Below, piece by piece: positions 8,545 through 18,315 of a stretch of 64,000 nucleotides of DNA. The stretch covers positions 310,001-374,000 of the forward strand of contig JACKPU010000002.1 of NCBI GenBank assembly GCA_024233285.1. The letters run 5' to 3'. Below the pieces are notes generated by a model, which saw only the letters and a program-made list of their open reading frames with translations, did not search any database and had not been told where the DNA came from. The DNA is from Opitutaceae bacterium (GTDB lineage Bacteria > Verrucomicrobiota > Verrucomicrobiia > Opitutales > Opitutaceae). Numbering within the stretch: the stretch's first letter is position 1; each line of letters starts with the position of its first letter. The position numbers were made by a program, and so were the translations under genes.

Positions 8545-10587
8545 ATGACTCCGGAAGCCGCGCAGCAAAAAATCGCCGAACTTCGTGCCGAGGTGGCGCG
8601 GCACGATGAACTGTATCATCGACAGGCGCAGCCGGAGGTCAGTGATTTTGATTACGATCAGCTGAAACGTGCGCTGGCCGACCTCGAGGCGCAGTTTCCG
8701 CAGTTTGCGAGCGGCGAGTCGCCGACCGAACGAGTGGGGGATGATCGGGCGGAGGGATTCGAAACCTACCGGCACCGGCAGCCGATGCAGAGTCTCGACA
8801 ACACCTATTCCGAGGCCGAACTGCGCGAGTTTCACGCGCGGCTGGGACGGGTCTTGGAACGCGAGTCGCTCGATTACGTGATCGAACCCAAGATAGACGG
8901 GCTCGCCGTGAGCCTGACCTACGAGCAAGGCCGGCTCGTCCGGGCGGTCACGCGCGGCAATGGCGTCGAGGGCGACGATGTCACGGTCAACATTCGCACG
9001 ATCAAATCACTGCCGGACAAATTGAAGTCCGCGGCGGACGCACCGGTTCCAGAGGTGATCGAGATTCGCGGCGAGGTTTACATGACGCTGGCGGAGTTCG
9101 CGCGGATTAACGCGGAGCGGGAAGAGGAGGGCGCAGCGCTTTATGCGAATCCGCGCAACCTCGCCGCCGGCACCTTGAAGTTGCTGGACCGCGCGGAAGT
9201 GGCGGCGCGTCAGCTGGAGATCGTGCTCTATGGGCTGGGTTATTGCGAACCGGGCAACATGATCGGAGAAACGCAAAGCGGCTTTCACGCGCTGGTGCGC
9301 AAGTGGGGTCTGCCGACGGTGGAGAAGATTTGGACCGCGCACGGCATCGACGAAGTGTGGGCGGCGGTGCAGGAACTCGATGCGATGCGGCACGATTTTT
9401 CCTACGCGACTGACGGAGCCGTGGTGAAACTCAACCCGATCAAACTGCAACGCGACGCGGGCAGCACGAGCAAGGCCCCGCGCTGGGCCATGGCTTACAA
9501 ATTCGCCGCGGAACGGGCGGAGACCTTGCTCAAGGGCATCACGATTCAGGTCGGTCGCACGGGCGTGTTGACGCCTGTCGCTGAACTGGAACCGGTGCAA
9601 CTCGCCGGCACCACGGTGTCGCGCGCGACGTTGCACAACCGCGACGAGATCGCGCGCAAAGACATTCGCATCGGCGATCACGTTTACGTCGAGAAGGCCG
9701 GCGAGATCATTCCGGTGGTGCTCGGCGTCAATGCAGCGAAGCGCGCGCCGGAATGCGTGCCCTATGCGTTTCCCGAACGTTGTCCCGTTTGCGCGACGCT
9801 GGTGGTGCAACTCGAAGGCGAGGTGGCGCTGCGCTGTCCCAATTACGAATGTCCGGTGCAGGTGCGTCGCCGCGTGCAGCACTTCGCGTCGAAAGGCTGC
9901 CTCGATATCGACGGTCTCGGCAGCGCGATGGTGGACACGCTGGTGGACAAGGGCTGGGTGCGAAGCATCGCCGATCTCTACCGGTTGCAACGCAACGATT
10001 TGCTGACGCTCGGCAAGAGTGTGGAGAAATCCACCGACAACCTGCTGGCGGCGATTGCAACGAGCAAACACGCCGAGCTCTGGCGCGTGATTCACGGGCT
10101 TGGCATCACGCACGTCGGCGCGGCGGCAGCGAAGGATCTGGCCAAACATTTTGGCAGTCTCGAGGCGCTGGCCGCGGCGAAATACGAAGACTTCATCGCC
10201 GGCAAGAAGGAGAGCGTCATCAACGGCATCGGCGAAACGATGGCACTGGCGATTCTCGCCTATTTTCAGAAACCGGAAAACGCCGCCTTGGTGCGCGAGC
10301 TGCGCGCCCTCGGCGTCGAACCGGCCGCGCCGGAAAAATCCGCGCCGACCGGCAATCGTTTCGCCGGCAAGACCTTCGTGCTGACCGGCACTTTGCCGAC
10401 GATGACGCGCGACGAAGCCGGCGCGAAGATCGAAGCCGAGGGCGGCAAAGTCAGCGGCAGCGTCAGCAAAAAAACCAGCTTCGTGCTCGCGGGCGAGGAG
10501 GCCGGTTCGAAGCTGGACAAGGCGCGCACGCTGGGCGTGACGGTGATCGATGAGGCCGAGTTTTTGCGAATGCTGTCTGCGGAGTAG
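8545..10587 (+). CDS. ligA: NAD-dependent DNA ligase LigA
   Basis: The protein has 680 residues, the normal length for LigA, which seals nicks during replication and repair using NAD+. Domains follow in order: Ia (ELYHRQAQPEVSDFDYDQL, NAD binding), the adenylation domain with catalytic Lys at about residue 116 (EPKIDGLAVSLTYE), the OB fold with TGVLTPVAELEPV, a four-cysteine zinc finger (CPVC...CPNYEC), helix-hairpin-helix repeats, and a C-terminal BRCT domain (FAGKTFVLTGTLPTMTRDEA to the end). Nothing is truncated. No Shine-Dalgarno sequence precedes the ATG, as for most genes in this window. Confidence 0.97.
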   Translation: MTPEAAQQKIAELRAEVARHDELYHRQAQPEVSDFDYDQLKRALADLEAQFPQFASGESPTERVGDDRAEGFETYRHRQPMQSLDNTYSEAELREFHARLGRVLERESLDYVIEPKIDGLAVSLTYEQGRLVRAVTRGNGVEGDDVTVNIRTIKSLPDKLKSAADAPVPEVIEIRGEVYMTLAEFARINAEREEEGAALYANPRNLAAGTLKLLDRAEVAARQLEIVLYGLGYCEPGNMIGETQSGFHALVRKWGLPTVEKIWTAHGIDEVWAAVQELDAMRHDFSYATDGAVVKLNPIKLQRDAGSTSKAPRWAMAYKFAAERAETLLKGITIQVGRTGVLTPVAELEPVQLAGTTVSRATLHNRDEIARKDIRIGDHVYVEKAGEIIPVVLGVNAAKRAPECVPYAFPERCPVCATLVVQLEGEVALRCPNYECPVQVRRRVQHFASKGCLDIDGLGSAMVDTLVDKGWVRSIADLYRLQRNDLLTLGKSVEKSTDNLLAAIATSKHAELWRVIHGLGITHVGAAAAKDLAKHFGSLEALAAAKYEDFIAGKKESVINGIGETMALAILAYFQKPENAALVRELRALGVEPAAPEKSAPTGNRFAGKTFVLTGTLPTMTRDEAGAKIEAEGGKVSGSVSKKTSFVLAGEEAGSKLDKARTLGVTVIDEAEFLRMLSAE

Positions 10588-10660
10588 ATTGCGCGACCAC
10601 GCCGCTGATTAAGTCACGGCATGGTTTTGACCGGACACGGCAAACGTGGTTAGTTGCGGC

Positions 10661-13195
10661 ATGAAGTGTTTCCTGAATGCAATCCGCGGAGTAATGCTTG
10701 CGACCTTGGTCGCGACTTCGTTGCCGGCGCAGAGCGAACACGTGGCGCCGCCGGCGAAGCCTTGGAGCGATCCGGTCACCATCACAATGACGGGCAATCC
10801 GACGTATTTTCATCGGCACCGGTTGGAAGTGGAGGGCGTGCCGGCGGAACGGCAGGCGATCTACCAAAGCTCCTGGGCGGGCGAACTCGGTCTGCGCATC
10901 GCGGGTCTTGAGCCCGGCGACTACACCATCCGGCTGGAATACACCGAGATGGACATGAATGCGCCGCTGATGCGCGTGTTTGATGTCCTGATCAACGACG
11001 CCGTGGTGCGCCGCGAGGTCTGCATCTTCCGCGAGGTGGGTAACCGCCGCGTCCTGCGGCTGGATTTTCCGGCGACGGCGCAGGGTGGCGTCATCACCTA
11101 CGCGCAGCGCAAAACGGTGCCACCGGCCGATGCGCCGAGCTTCACCGTATTGCAAGTGCTCGACCACGACGGGCGGCTGGTGGCGGAAAAATCCGCTTAT
11201 GAAATGCGCCCGGCCGACTGGGATTTGCGCGGTTACTTGGACAAGATTTATTTCGGTCCGATCAAGGACGATCACGATGCGCCGCCGTGGAAGGGCACTT
11301 ACAAGATCCGGGCGCACGAGCCGGAAAAATTGACGGCCGCGGATGTGCTCGGGCCCGATGGTATCGCTTATCCGAACTGGACCCAGGTGGGGTTGCCCGA
11401 GGGCATTCCAACCCTGGCGGTGGCCGCCACGGCGACTGGCATGACGCCGAATGATGAGAGCGATGATTCGCTTGCGTTGCAGACGGCGATCAACGCGCTG
11501 CAGGCCAAGGGCGGCGGTGTGTTGTTCATTCCCGCCGGACGTTATTATCTCGACCGCCCGGTTCTGATCACCGGAGACAACATCGTGCTGCGCGGTGCCG
11601 GGATGAAAAAGACGCAGTTGATTTCGCGTTTCTCCATGCGCGGGTCTGCGCCGGAAATTCACGGTTTTGCCTCCGATCGTCCGCTCAGCGCGCAAGGTTT
11701 CTATTATGTGTGGGCCGACCCGGAAGGGCTGACCGGCTTGGAGGTGCTCGCCGGTGGCAAGACCGTCAACCGGATTGAACGACCGGGGTTGTGGGAAACC
11801 CAAATTCTCTTTCGCTACACCGGTGCCGAGCTGCTCGCGTCCGCCGGCCCGGGCCGGACCAAGCTGGAAGTCTTGGCCTCTTACCGCGATGGCACGCAGC
11901 GTGTGACGACCCGGGACGTGGAGTTGACCGATGGCGAAATTGCCGAGCCGCGCGCTTACGGCATTCTGGGCATGATCACGTTTCGTGGCGCCGGTCCCGA
12001 GCCGACAAAGATCCCGCTCACCCGCACCGGCGAACGCGGCGACATGAGCTTGCTGCTGGCTGCAGGCCATGGGCTGCAAGCGGGGGATCGCATGCTGCTG
12101 GCAGCGCCGGTGACCCCGGAGTGGCAACGCATCCACCGCAATGATCACAAAGGCGGCGTTTACCGTTCGAACATGTATGACGTGGTGGCTGTCGACGGCA
12201 ATCGCATCGCACTGGCCGAGGCGCTCCGGCTCGAGTTTCCGGTGGGCGAGGCTTATGTGCAAAAACTCCAACCGCAGCTCCATTGCGGCGTGGAAGATTT
12301 GACGGTGGAGCAAGCCGTGGAGGCGAAAGTGCACTCCGTCGTCTTCGAATACAATTGGGAGTCGTGGGTGCGGGGACTCGAAGTGGTTCACACCGGCGAC
12401 AAGGCGCTCTACATGCCGCACTCGAAACGCTGTGAAGTCCGCGATTCGGTCTTTGATCGGGCTTGGTTCAATAGCGGCGGCTCCGCCTACATCGGTTGGG
12501 AGCACTCGTTTGATAGTTTGATGGAAGGCGTGACTACCTACGACATGCGGCATGCGCCGGTGGTGCAGTGGTCCACTTCGGGCTGCGTGATTCGCAACAG
12601 CATTTTTCACAACAGCGACGCCCAGTGGCACGCCGGCTGGACCAACGAGAACCTTTTCGAAGGATTGATCGTCGAGTCTTCGCAGGACGGCGGATCTTAC
12701 GGCAACGGCATGTGGGCATCGGGTCCGGAGGACACCGGTCATGGTCCGAACGGTCCGCGCAATGTCATCTACAATTGCAACATCACTTCCTCGAAGTGCG
12801 GCGTTTGGATGGGCGGTATGAACGAAAACTGGCTCATCGTTTACAACCGCTTCGTCGTGGGCCGCGGCCCGGCCATCCTCGCGAAGGCGGCGAGCTTTGA
12901 TCACATTATCGAAGGCAATGTGTTTGTTCTGATGGAACCTTACCCGGCGGCCATCTATCTCGCGTCCCGCGATTGCACGGGCATCGAACTGGTCAACAAC
13001 CGATTCTACGGTGACATTGATCAACTGATCGGCGGCACCGCCCGGCCGGCGGTGGAGTGGGACAATCGCGTGCTGGCCTCCGGCGACATCAATCGGCCGC
13101 ATCCGCCGGTGCGATCAATCTTCGACTGGCAGCAAGCGCGCAAGGCGGAGATCGCCGCAGCCCAAGCAAAGCGTGCCGCGGAGCGCGGTCGCTAA
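10661..13195 (+). CDS. Secreted malectin-like / right-handed beta-helix protein
   Basis: The ATG at 10661 is preferred over the GTG at 10646 because it opens directly on a signal peptide (MKCFLNAIRGVMLATLVATSLPAQ); length is 844 residues. Residues about 40-185 resemble a malectin-type carbohydrate-binding domain (GLEPGDYTIRLEYTEMD, MRVFDVLINDAVVRREVCIF). From about 255 a pectate-lyase-superfamily beta-helix begins (LQTAINALQAKGGGVLFIPA, GRYYLDRPVLITGDNIVLRG). Short coils with N and G ladders run through the second half (VIRNSIFHNSDAQWHAGWTN, NVIYNCNITSSKCGVWMGG). This suggests a polysaccharide lyase or hydrolase acting outside the cytoplasm; the exact substrate is unknown. The gene stands alone on the plus strand. 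Confidence 0.7.
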   Translation: MKCFLNAIRGVMLATLVATSLPAQSEHVAPPAKPWSDPVTITMTGNPTYFHRHRLEVEGVPAERQAIYQSSWAGELGLRIAGLEPGDYTIRLEYTEMDMNAPLMRVFDVLINDAVVRREVCIFREVGNRRVLRLDFPATAQGGVITYAQRKTVPPADAPSFTVLQVLDHDGRLVAEKSAYEMRPADWDLRGYLDKIYFGPIKDDHDAPPWKGTYKIRAHEPEKLTAADVLGPDGIAYPNWTQVGLPEGIPTLAVAATATGMTPNDESDDSLALQTAINALQAKGGGVLFIPAGRYYLDRPVLITGDNIVLRGAGMKKTQLISRFSMRGSAPEIHGFASDRPLSAQGFYYVWADPEGLTGLEVLAGGKTVNRIERPGLWETQILFRYTGAELLASAGPGRTKLEVLASYRDGTQRVTTRDVELTDGEIAEPRAYGILGMITFRGAGPEPTKIPLTRTGERGDMSLLLAAGHGLQAGDRMLLAAPVTPEWQRIHRNDHKGGVYRSNMYDVVAVDGNRIALAEALRLEFPVGEAYVQKLQPQLHCGVEDLTVEQAVEAKVHSVVFEYNWESWVRGLEVVHTGDKALYMPHSKRCEVRDSVFDRAWFNSGGSAYIGWEHSFDSLMEGVTTYDMRHAPVVQWSTSGCVIRNSIFHNSDAQWHAGWTNENLFEGLIVESSQDGGSYGNGMWASGPEDTGHGPNGPRNVIYNCNITSSKCGVWMGGMNENWLIVYNRFVVGRGPAILAKAASFDHIIEGNVFVLMEPYPAAIYLASRDCTGIELVNNRFYGDIDQLIGGTARPAVEWDNRVLASGDINRPHPPVRSIFDWQQARKAEIAAAQAKRAAERGR

Positions 13196-13582
13196 GCGGC
13201 TGACGGACGCTGGCCCTCGTTTAGGCACCTGCAAATTGGACTTTGAACGGTTTGGGGCCACGTCCGGGCTAAGTGGGTGCAGGCTTGCCGTCTCCGTGTT
13301 CAATCCGCTTCCCCAAAACCACGCTCACTGCAAACGCTATCCCTTAAAAAACCGGCTTGGCCTGGCGGGTGACCTTCCTTCGCGAGCGGTTGGCCAGCAT
13401 CGGCCGCATGGGCCGCACGGATGCAGGGAAGGCATGGACTTTGGGCACAACAATCGGATGGTGCCGAGGTTTCCTTTCAAGAATGTGTCCGATGCCTGCG
13501 CCATGGATATTTCCGAGCGGTGCCTTGCCGTCATGGGTGCGCGGCAGTCTTGGAGCGTTGGGGGGCCGAGGTCCCCAATTGA
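13196..13582. other. Convergent intergenic region, no gene recognised
   Basis: These 387 bases lie between the convergent beta-helix and GH38 genes. Several overlapping short open frames exist on both strands, but none has a recognisable protein sequence or a start signal. No strong terminator hairpin with a T tract is visible. It may be decayed sequence. Confidence 0.5.
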
Positions 13583-15802
13583 TCATGCCGGCCAATCGGC
13601 CTGATCCTTGAAAGGACGATACGGCATGCCGCGGGTGAGGTCGGCGGCAAGTGGTTTCTGTTGGAGATGCAGGGCGTGGCGGTCGAGTTCGCGGGCGGAG
13701 ATTTTTCCGGCGGGGAAAAAGCGCAGGCAGAACACGTGTTCGCCTTGGTCCACCCAGGCGTAGTGCTCGAGCTTTTCCGGCAGAATCTTCGGATCGTGGT
13801 GGGCGAATGGGCAGGATCTCAGCAGCGTAAGGTGCACTTCTTTTTCATCGCCGCTCACGGCGAAAACCTCCGGTGCGACCACGCCGGCGCGCCGACCGTC
13901 GGCCAGCTTGAGCAAACTGCGATCGCGCAAGGGCAACTCACGGCCATCGCTCGCGCGGAGCAAACCGCCGCCACTGATGCCGTCCTCGCGCGCGTTGATC
14001 GCGGCCCCCGGCGCCCAGGACAGGCGCAACAGCCGGTGATGTTCGTGCCAGTTCACGCGCAGGCGCAGCTCATAGAAATCCTGCCCGCGGTAACGCCGCC
14101 AATCAGCGCAAGCCCGGCTTTCGCCGATCCGCCCGTCCACGCGCCAGAGGTGGCGAATCGGGCCGGACTCGACGAGGACCGGTTCACCCCAATGCGCCTG
14201 GTCCACTTGGGGGCCGGCAAAACGATCGATGCCGTGCGACCACGTGTCGGATTTGTCCTCGATCAGTCGCAGCTCCGGCAAAGCACACTGGACCACGCTG
14301 GAACCGCGGCGCCCCGGGCGCGGTTGGTCGGAAGAACGTGGCGAGGGTGCCGCGTCTCCATCAGCTTGCGGGCGGCTTAACATGCCAGAGCCGTCGGCCT
14401 TGAGGGTGAGGGTAAAGTCCGGCGCGGCACCCTTGAGCGCGGCGGATTTGCCGCTGGTATTGCGCGCAATGCGCACGGCGCTCATGGCTCCGGCCGCAAG
14501 GCTCAATGGGAACAGCACGCGCATGGTGTCGGGCATCAGGGTTTCCGGCTCGATGATCTGGTGCGGCACCAGCCGGCCGCGTTCATCAAGTAGGCACCAA
14601 TCGGGTTTCCAGTGCGTCCATTCCAGCCAAGGTTCGTGTTCGACGAAGTCGGCGAACTTTTCCGCGGTATAGTTGGCAAAGACCATGCGCTGGCGCGGAT
14701 CGGGTGGCAGCGCATGCACGCGGCGGCGAAACGTTTCGCTCAGCAGCGTTTCGGCCGAGGCCTTCACGCCGGCCAGCTGGTCGTCCGCGGCCTTGGCCGC
14801 ACTGGGCGTGCATGAGCCGCCCAGCGTGTCGTGAAACGAATTGAAGCAGAGCGAGGCCCACGCGTCGGCCATCGTCGGCGCTGCCGCTTGGCGCTCTGCG
14901 GGTTTGGCTGCGACGACCGCGCGTTCGGTTTGCGCCAACAGGTTCTCGGCGCGTCGCACGCCGAGTTTCACTGGCCGGTGCGCGGTGTAGCAGCCGATGG
15001 CGTGCATCTGCAATTCGCCGGTGACGAGCGGCAACTTGCGTCGCACCGGCGCGATGGCTTTGAAGTAGCGCTCGGGCGAGGAGAATTCGAATTTGACGCC
15101 CGGCATCGCGTGCATGTTTTCGCGGCACCACGCGATGATCGCCTCGTTCGGACCGCCGCCGTGGTCGCCGACACCCAGGAAACACATGGTGTGATCCACG
15201 CCGTTGGGCAGGTCCCGGAGCGCCCCCTCGATATGATCGAAGGTCGGCGGAAAAATGGTGCAATAGCCATGAGCGATGCGGAAGGTCGTGACTTCCTTGC
15301 CGCCCGGCCGCCCGCGCCAGCGAAAGACGCGTGAGGGCAGGGTGGTTTCGTGCGCCATCGGCCGCATGAAGACATAGCTGTCCTGGCCGTGCGCCTGCAT
15401 GATGTCGGGCAACGCCGCGGTGTGGCCGAAGGAATCGACATTGTAACCGATGCGCGGAAACAACCCGAGGTGTCGCTTGAACCACGCTTTGCCGAGCGCG
15501 ATCTGTTGATGCAGGTTGGCTTCACCCGGCAGATTGCAGTCGGGCTGAATCCACCAGCCGCCGACCACCGACCAGCGGCCGGCCTTGATGTGTTTGACGA
15601 TGCGCTTGAACAGCGCGGGGTCGTGCCGGCGCACCTGTTCGTAAACCCAAGCCTCGCCACGCGTGAAGATGATGTCGGGATGGCGGTCGAGCGTGTTGCA
15701 CATGGTGTAACACGTGTTTAGGCATTCATCGACGCCGGCGGTCCAGGGCCAGAGCCAGACCGGATCGAGGTGGGCGTTGAATATCAGGTGAACGGTGCGC
15801 AT
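13583..15802 (-). CDS. Glycoside hydrolase family 38 (alpha-mannosidase type)
   Basis: The protein has 739 residues from the ATG at 15802, where the family sequence MRTVHLIFNAHLDPVWLWPW begins; the upstream in-frame extension is not homologous and overlaps a repeat element. Visible GH38 features are the zinc ligands His11 and Asp13 in the HLDPVW motif and the nucleophile Asp at about 123 in YNVDSFGHTAALP. The remaining half is the beta-rich C-terminal domain (YRGQDFYELRLRVNWHEHHR). GH38 enzymes cleave alpha-mannosides by a retaining mechanism using Zn. No signal peptide is present, so cytoplasmic action on imported mannosides is likely. The phytanoyl dioxygenase gene lies upstream on the same strand, separated by a repeat element. 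Confidence 0.88.
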   Translation of the reverse strand: MRTVHLIFNAHLDPVWLWPWTAGVDECLNTCYTMCNTLDRHPDIIFTRGEAWVYEQVRRHDPALFKRIVKHIKAGRWSVVGGWWIQPDCNLPGEANLHQQIALGKAWFKRHLGLFPRIGYNVDSFGHTAALPDIMQAHGQDSYVFMRPMAHETTLPSRVFRWRGRPGGKEVTTFRIAHGYCTIFPPTFDHIEGALRDLPNGVDHTMCFLGVGDHGGGPNEAIIAWCRENMHAMPGVKFEFSSPERYFKAIAPVRRKLPLVTGELQMHAIGCYTAHRPVKLGVRRAENLLAQTERAVVAAKPAERQAAAPTMADAWASLCFNSFHDTLGGSCTPSAAKAADDQLAGVKASAETLLSETFRRRVHALPPDPRQRMVFANYTAEKFADFVEHEPWLEWTHWKPDWCLLDERGRLVPHQIIEPETLMPDTMRVLFPLSLAAGAMSAVRIARNTSGKSAALKGAAPDFTLTLKADGSGMLSRPQADGDAAPSPRSSDQPRPGRRGSSVVQCALPELRLIEDKSDTWSHGIDRFAGPQVDQAHWGEPVLVESGPIRHLWRVDGRIGESRACADWRRYRGQDFYELRLRVNWHEHHRLLRLSWAPGAAINAREDGISGGGLLRASDGRELPLRDRSLLKLADGRRAGVVAPEVFAVSGDEKEVHLTLLRSCPFAHHDPKILPEKLEHYAWVDQGEHVFCLRFFPAGKISARELDRHALHLQQKPLAADLTRGMPYRPFKDQADWPA

Positions 15803-15849
15803 GGGGAGCGGACAATAGCCTGACGAAATTCGGCGGGCTAAATACAAGC

Positions 15850-15924
15850 GAAATGTAGGGCGGGATCGCCCGATCCCGCCATTTCCACGCAACCTTCACG
15901 AAAGCGGGCTCAGCGATCCCGGCC
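15850..15924. repeat. GC-rich palindromic repeat, copy A (two-part)
   Basis: The first arm is a palindrome with GAAAT/ATTTC ends around TGTAGGGCGGGATCG and CGATCCCGCC (15850-15885). About 23 bases on comes a degenerate second palindrome, GCGGGCTCAGCGATCCCGGCC (15903-15923). The layout matches copy B at 17660 and the core matches copy C at 22271. It lies between two genes on the minus strand. Confidence 0.75.
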
Positions 15925-15938
15925 GACGATTGGTCGCC

Positions 15939-16718
15939 TCAGTTCTGCGGTTGATTGGCGAGGCGGCGGTTGATCCGGTGATTCCAACCGCGCAGCGCGA
16001 GGCGGGCGTTGGGATGGCCGTTGCCGGCTTCGATCTCGTCGTCACCGGCATACATCTGCACCAACACAGTTTTGCGCAGGCGGCGGGAGCGATTGTGCTT
16101 CGAACCGTGAAGCGTAAAGTAGTGGAAGAACACAACGTCGCCGGGCTCCGCCTCAACCGGGGTGGCGCCTTCCAGCGGGTATTGGTCCAGAAACTCGCAC
16201 GGTTCCTGACCGCCGGTGTGGGGCACGCGCCCGAGTTTGTGTGAACCGGGGTAAACGCGCAGGCAGCCCATCTTGTCGGTGGCGGGAGAAACGTGAATGA
16301 CCGCGGCGATCATCGTGTCCTTGACTGACGGAAAATAGGACCAGTCCTGATGCATGGTGAAAGGCATGCCGTTTTCGGTCGGTTTTTGAAACAGCTTGGT
16401 GTGGTGCAGGATGATGTCGGGGCCGAGGATCGCCTCGGTGATATCGAGCAGCTTCTTGTCCTGAATCGCACGCAACCACTCGTGCGAGTAGTTCTGCACG
16501 TTGTGGGTGTGCGTGATGCGGCTGGTTTCGCCGCCATCCTTGTTCTGGCGTTCGCCTTTCCATTGGCCGGTGTTCAGATCGCCGGTGCGGGTGAGCTGGC
16601 GCACGATGTGATCGAACTCCTGTTCGAGCACCTTGGTCCGGGCCGGGCTGAAGACACCCTTGGCGTGGTAATAGCCGTTTTCGTGAAAGAAGGAGTGGAT
16701 TTTTTCGGGGGAGGGCAT
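15939..16718 (-). CDS. Phytanoyl-CoA dioxygenase (PhyH) family protein
   Basis: The protein has 259 residues and is a non-haem Fe(II)/2-oxoglutarate oxygenase. The iron triad is visible: His123 and Asp125 in FTMHQDWSYF, and a distal His near 204 in VVFFHYFTLHGSKHNRS, followed by arginines that would hold 2-oxoglutarate. The jelly-roll strands GCLRVYPGSHKLGRVPH and EAEPGDVVFFHYFT are typical. Such proteins hydroxylate diverse small molecules, and no substrate can be named. The gene is divergent from an AraC-type regulator 92 bases away, which probably controls it. Confidence 0.85.
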   Translation of the reverse strand: MPSPEKIHSFFHENGYYHAKGVFSPARTKVLEQEFDHIVRQLTRTGDLNTGQWKGERQNKDGGETSRITHTHNVQNYSHEWLRAIQDKKLLDITEAILGPDIILHHTKLFQKPTENGMPFTMHQDWSYFPSVKDTMIAAVIHVSPATDKMGCLRVYPGSHKLGRVPHTGGQEPCEFLDQYPLEGATPVEAEPGDVVFFHYFTLHGSKHNRSRRLRKTVLVQMYAGDDEIEAGNGHPNARLALRGWNHRINRRLANQPQN

Positions 16719-16810
16719 GGGATACGATCCCTACTCGATAGCGCCCGCTGCCGTGGGGGAAGAAAAAGGGGTTGTCAGATTTCGGATGATGTTGTCTGAA
16801 TTCAACACTC

Positions 16811-17644
16811 ATGCCGTCAGCTGCCATGCATCTCACCTGGCCGCGCGAGACCGTGCCGGTCATTCGCAGCGGTGGCCGCTTCCCCATGGTGGCGCACGAT
16901 GTGGCCTTGGTTTACAATCATCCAAGGACGACGGCGCTGCACGTGCATGATTACGCCGGGTCCCTGTGGTTGGGCGATCGCAAGGTCACGCTCCGGCCGG
17001 GGGATTTCACGCTGACCCCGGCTGGCATGCATTCAAGGTATGATCTGGAGGCGCCGGGGCATCACCTTTGCGTGCATTTTAATGCGCTTGAAGCCACGGG
17101 TGAAACGATGCGTCTGCCCCTGCACTGGCGGCCGGACACGCATGAGCGCTGGTTGAGCGAACGCTTGTGGGACATCATCCACCTCTTTCGCCGCGGCGAA
17201 ACGACCGCTGCGGTTTTGGCGCGGCAGGCGGCCGGCAATGCCTTGCAGAGCCTGTTGTTGTGGCTGGCCGCGACCATTGCCGGTGGCACGACCCGTCGTC
17301 GGAAACCGGGCCGGGTGGACGGCGATCTGGGCAAAGTGCGGCGCCATCTTGATGAGCATTTTCGCGAACCGCTGGATGTGCCGGCCTTGGCCCGGCGTTT
17401 TGGCGTCAGTCAAAACTATCTCGCCCGGCGTTTCCGGGCGAATCACGGCCTGACCCTGCAGCGTTACATCCTGAGCCGGCGAATCGAATTTGCCCGGCAT
17501 CTGCTGAACGTCACCCGGATGCCGCTCAAGGCCGTCGCCATCGAGTCGGGCCTGAGCAATCCGCAGTATTTTCACCGGCAGTTCCGCTTGGCGACGGGCC
17601 GCAGTCCCTCGGAAGAGCGCGCCCGGGCCGTGGAAACGGGGTGA
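16811..17644 (+). CDS. AraC family transcriptional regulator (divergent to PhyH gene)
   Basis: The protein has 277 residues. The N-terminal half is a cupin-like sensing domain (LHVHDYAGSLWLGDRKVTLR, PGDFTLTPAGMHSRYDLEAP, HHLCVHFNA). The C-terminal 100 residues hold two helix-turn-helix motifs (DVPALARRFGVSQNYLARRF and KAVAIESGLSNPQYFHRQF) ending in the AraC signature. It probably binds a small sugar or related ligand and activates the divergent dioxygenase gene from the shared 92-base region. Substrate and sites are not visible. Confidence 0.9.
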   Translation: MPSAAMHLTWPRETVPVIRSGGRFPMVAHDVALVYNHPRTTALHVHDYAGSLWLGDRKVTLRPGDFTLTPAGMHSRYDLEAPGHHLCVHFNALEATGETMRLPLHWRPDTHERWLSERLWDIIHLFRRGETTAAVLARQAAGNALQSLLLWLAATIAGGTTRRRKPGRVDGDLGKVRRHLDEHFREPLDVPALARRFGVSQNYLARRFRANHGLTLQRYILSRRIEFARHLLNVTRMPLKAVAIESGLSNPQYFHRQFRLATGRSPSEERARAVETG

Positions 17645-17659
17645 GCACGACGGTTTGTT

Positions 17660-17736
17660 TGTAGGGCGGGATCGCCGAATCCCGCCTCGCAAGAACAACC
17701 CTGGTTCGATGGCGGGATCAGCGATCCCGCCCTACA
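17660..17736. repeat. GC-rich palindromic repeat, copy B (two-part)
   Basis: Two palindromes, TGTAGGGCGGGATCGCCG with AATCCCGCC (17660-17686) and GGCGGGATCAGCGATCCCGC followed by CCTACA (17711-17736), flank a 24-base centre. The outer ends TGTAGGGCGGGATC and GATCCCGCCCTACA are exact inverted copies, so the unit could fold as two hairpins or one long stem. It fills the gap between two convergent genes (ends 17644 and 17742) and could act as a transcription barrier. Confidence 0.85.
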
Positions 17737-17741
17737 ATCGA

Positions 17742-18254
17742 TCAGTAGCCCTTGGTCTGCAGGGCCTGGCTCAACTGCTGCATGAACGCCTGCGCGTCGG
17801 CGGGATTCGGGCGGTAGCCGGGTTGCGAGATTTCGGTAAAGCCGGGTCGGCCGCTGTGATCGACGATCCATTTGCCGGTGACGCCGTCGCTGAAGGTCAC
17901 CGAACCGCTGGCGAGCGCGCCGGGGATCAGGGTCACTTCATCCAGTGCGACACTGACATTGCCACCACCGCCGGGCGGCAGGGCCTCATCGAGATCATCG
18001 CCGGAGTCATCGGCGGGTTGGGCTTCAGGCTCGGGTTTATCCGCCGGCGCACCCTTGCTGACGTCGTTGACGTCGGCCTTGGGCTCGGGCTTGTCCGTGA
18101 GCGTGAGTTCCAAGTCGTCCACGAGGAAGCGCACGTCCATGTAGGTCATGGCGACGTTAAATTCCTCGCGGAGTTTCTTTTGCACCACGGAGAGATTGTC
18201 TCCCGCGGCGACCCAGGAGGCGACGGCTTGTGTTTGCTCAGGTGTAAGGCTCAT
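17742..18254 (-). CDS. Conserved-looking hypothetical protein downstream of dnaA
   Basis: The protein has 170 residues from the ATG at 18254 (MSLTPEQTQAVASWVAAGD); eight extra residues from 18278 are possible. Residues 1-55 look helical with a motif LSVVQKKLREEFNVAMTYMD that resembles a small DNA- or protein-binding helical hairpin. A Pro/Glu/Asp/Lys-rich linker (about 60-100) follows, and the last 65 residues are a beta domain (GALASGSVTFSDGVTGKWIV, DHSGRPGFTEISQPGYRP). No family can be named. It sits 61 bases downstream of dnaA on the same strand. Confidence 0.65.
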   Translation of the reverse strand: MSLTPEQTQAVASWVAAGDNLSVVQKKLREEFNVAMTYMDVRFLVDDLELTLTDKPEPKADVNDVSKGAPADKPEPEAQPADDSGDDLDEALPPGGGGNVSVALDEVTLIPGALASGSVTFSDGVTGKWIVDHSGRPGFTEISQPGYRPNPADAQAFMQQLSQALQTKGY

Positions 18255-18315
18255 GGCGTTTGCTGTGCAGCATGGCACATGGACTCAGGATAGGTCCACC
18301 GGCAAAATAGGCAAA

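Noticed and set aside
10463..13102. Minus-strand frame of 879 codons opposite the beta-helix protein
   Set aside because: The sequence is Arg/His-rich with no domain, while the plus strand encodes a signal peptide, a malectin-like domain and a beta-helix.
13173..13611. Short frames in the 13.2-13.6 kb gap as a gene
   Set aside because: Several frames overlap, none with a family match, signal or start support.
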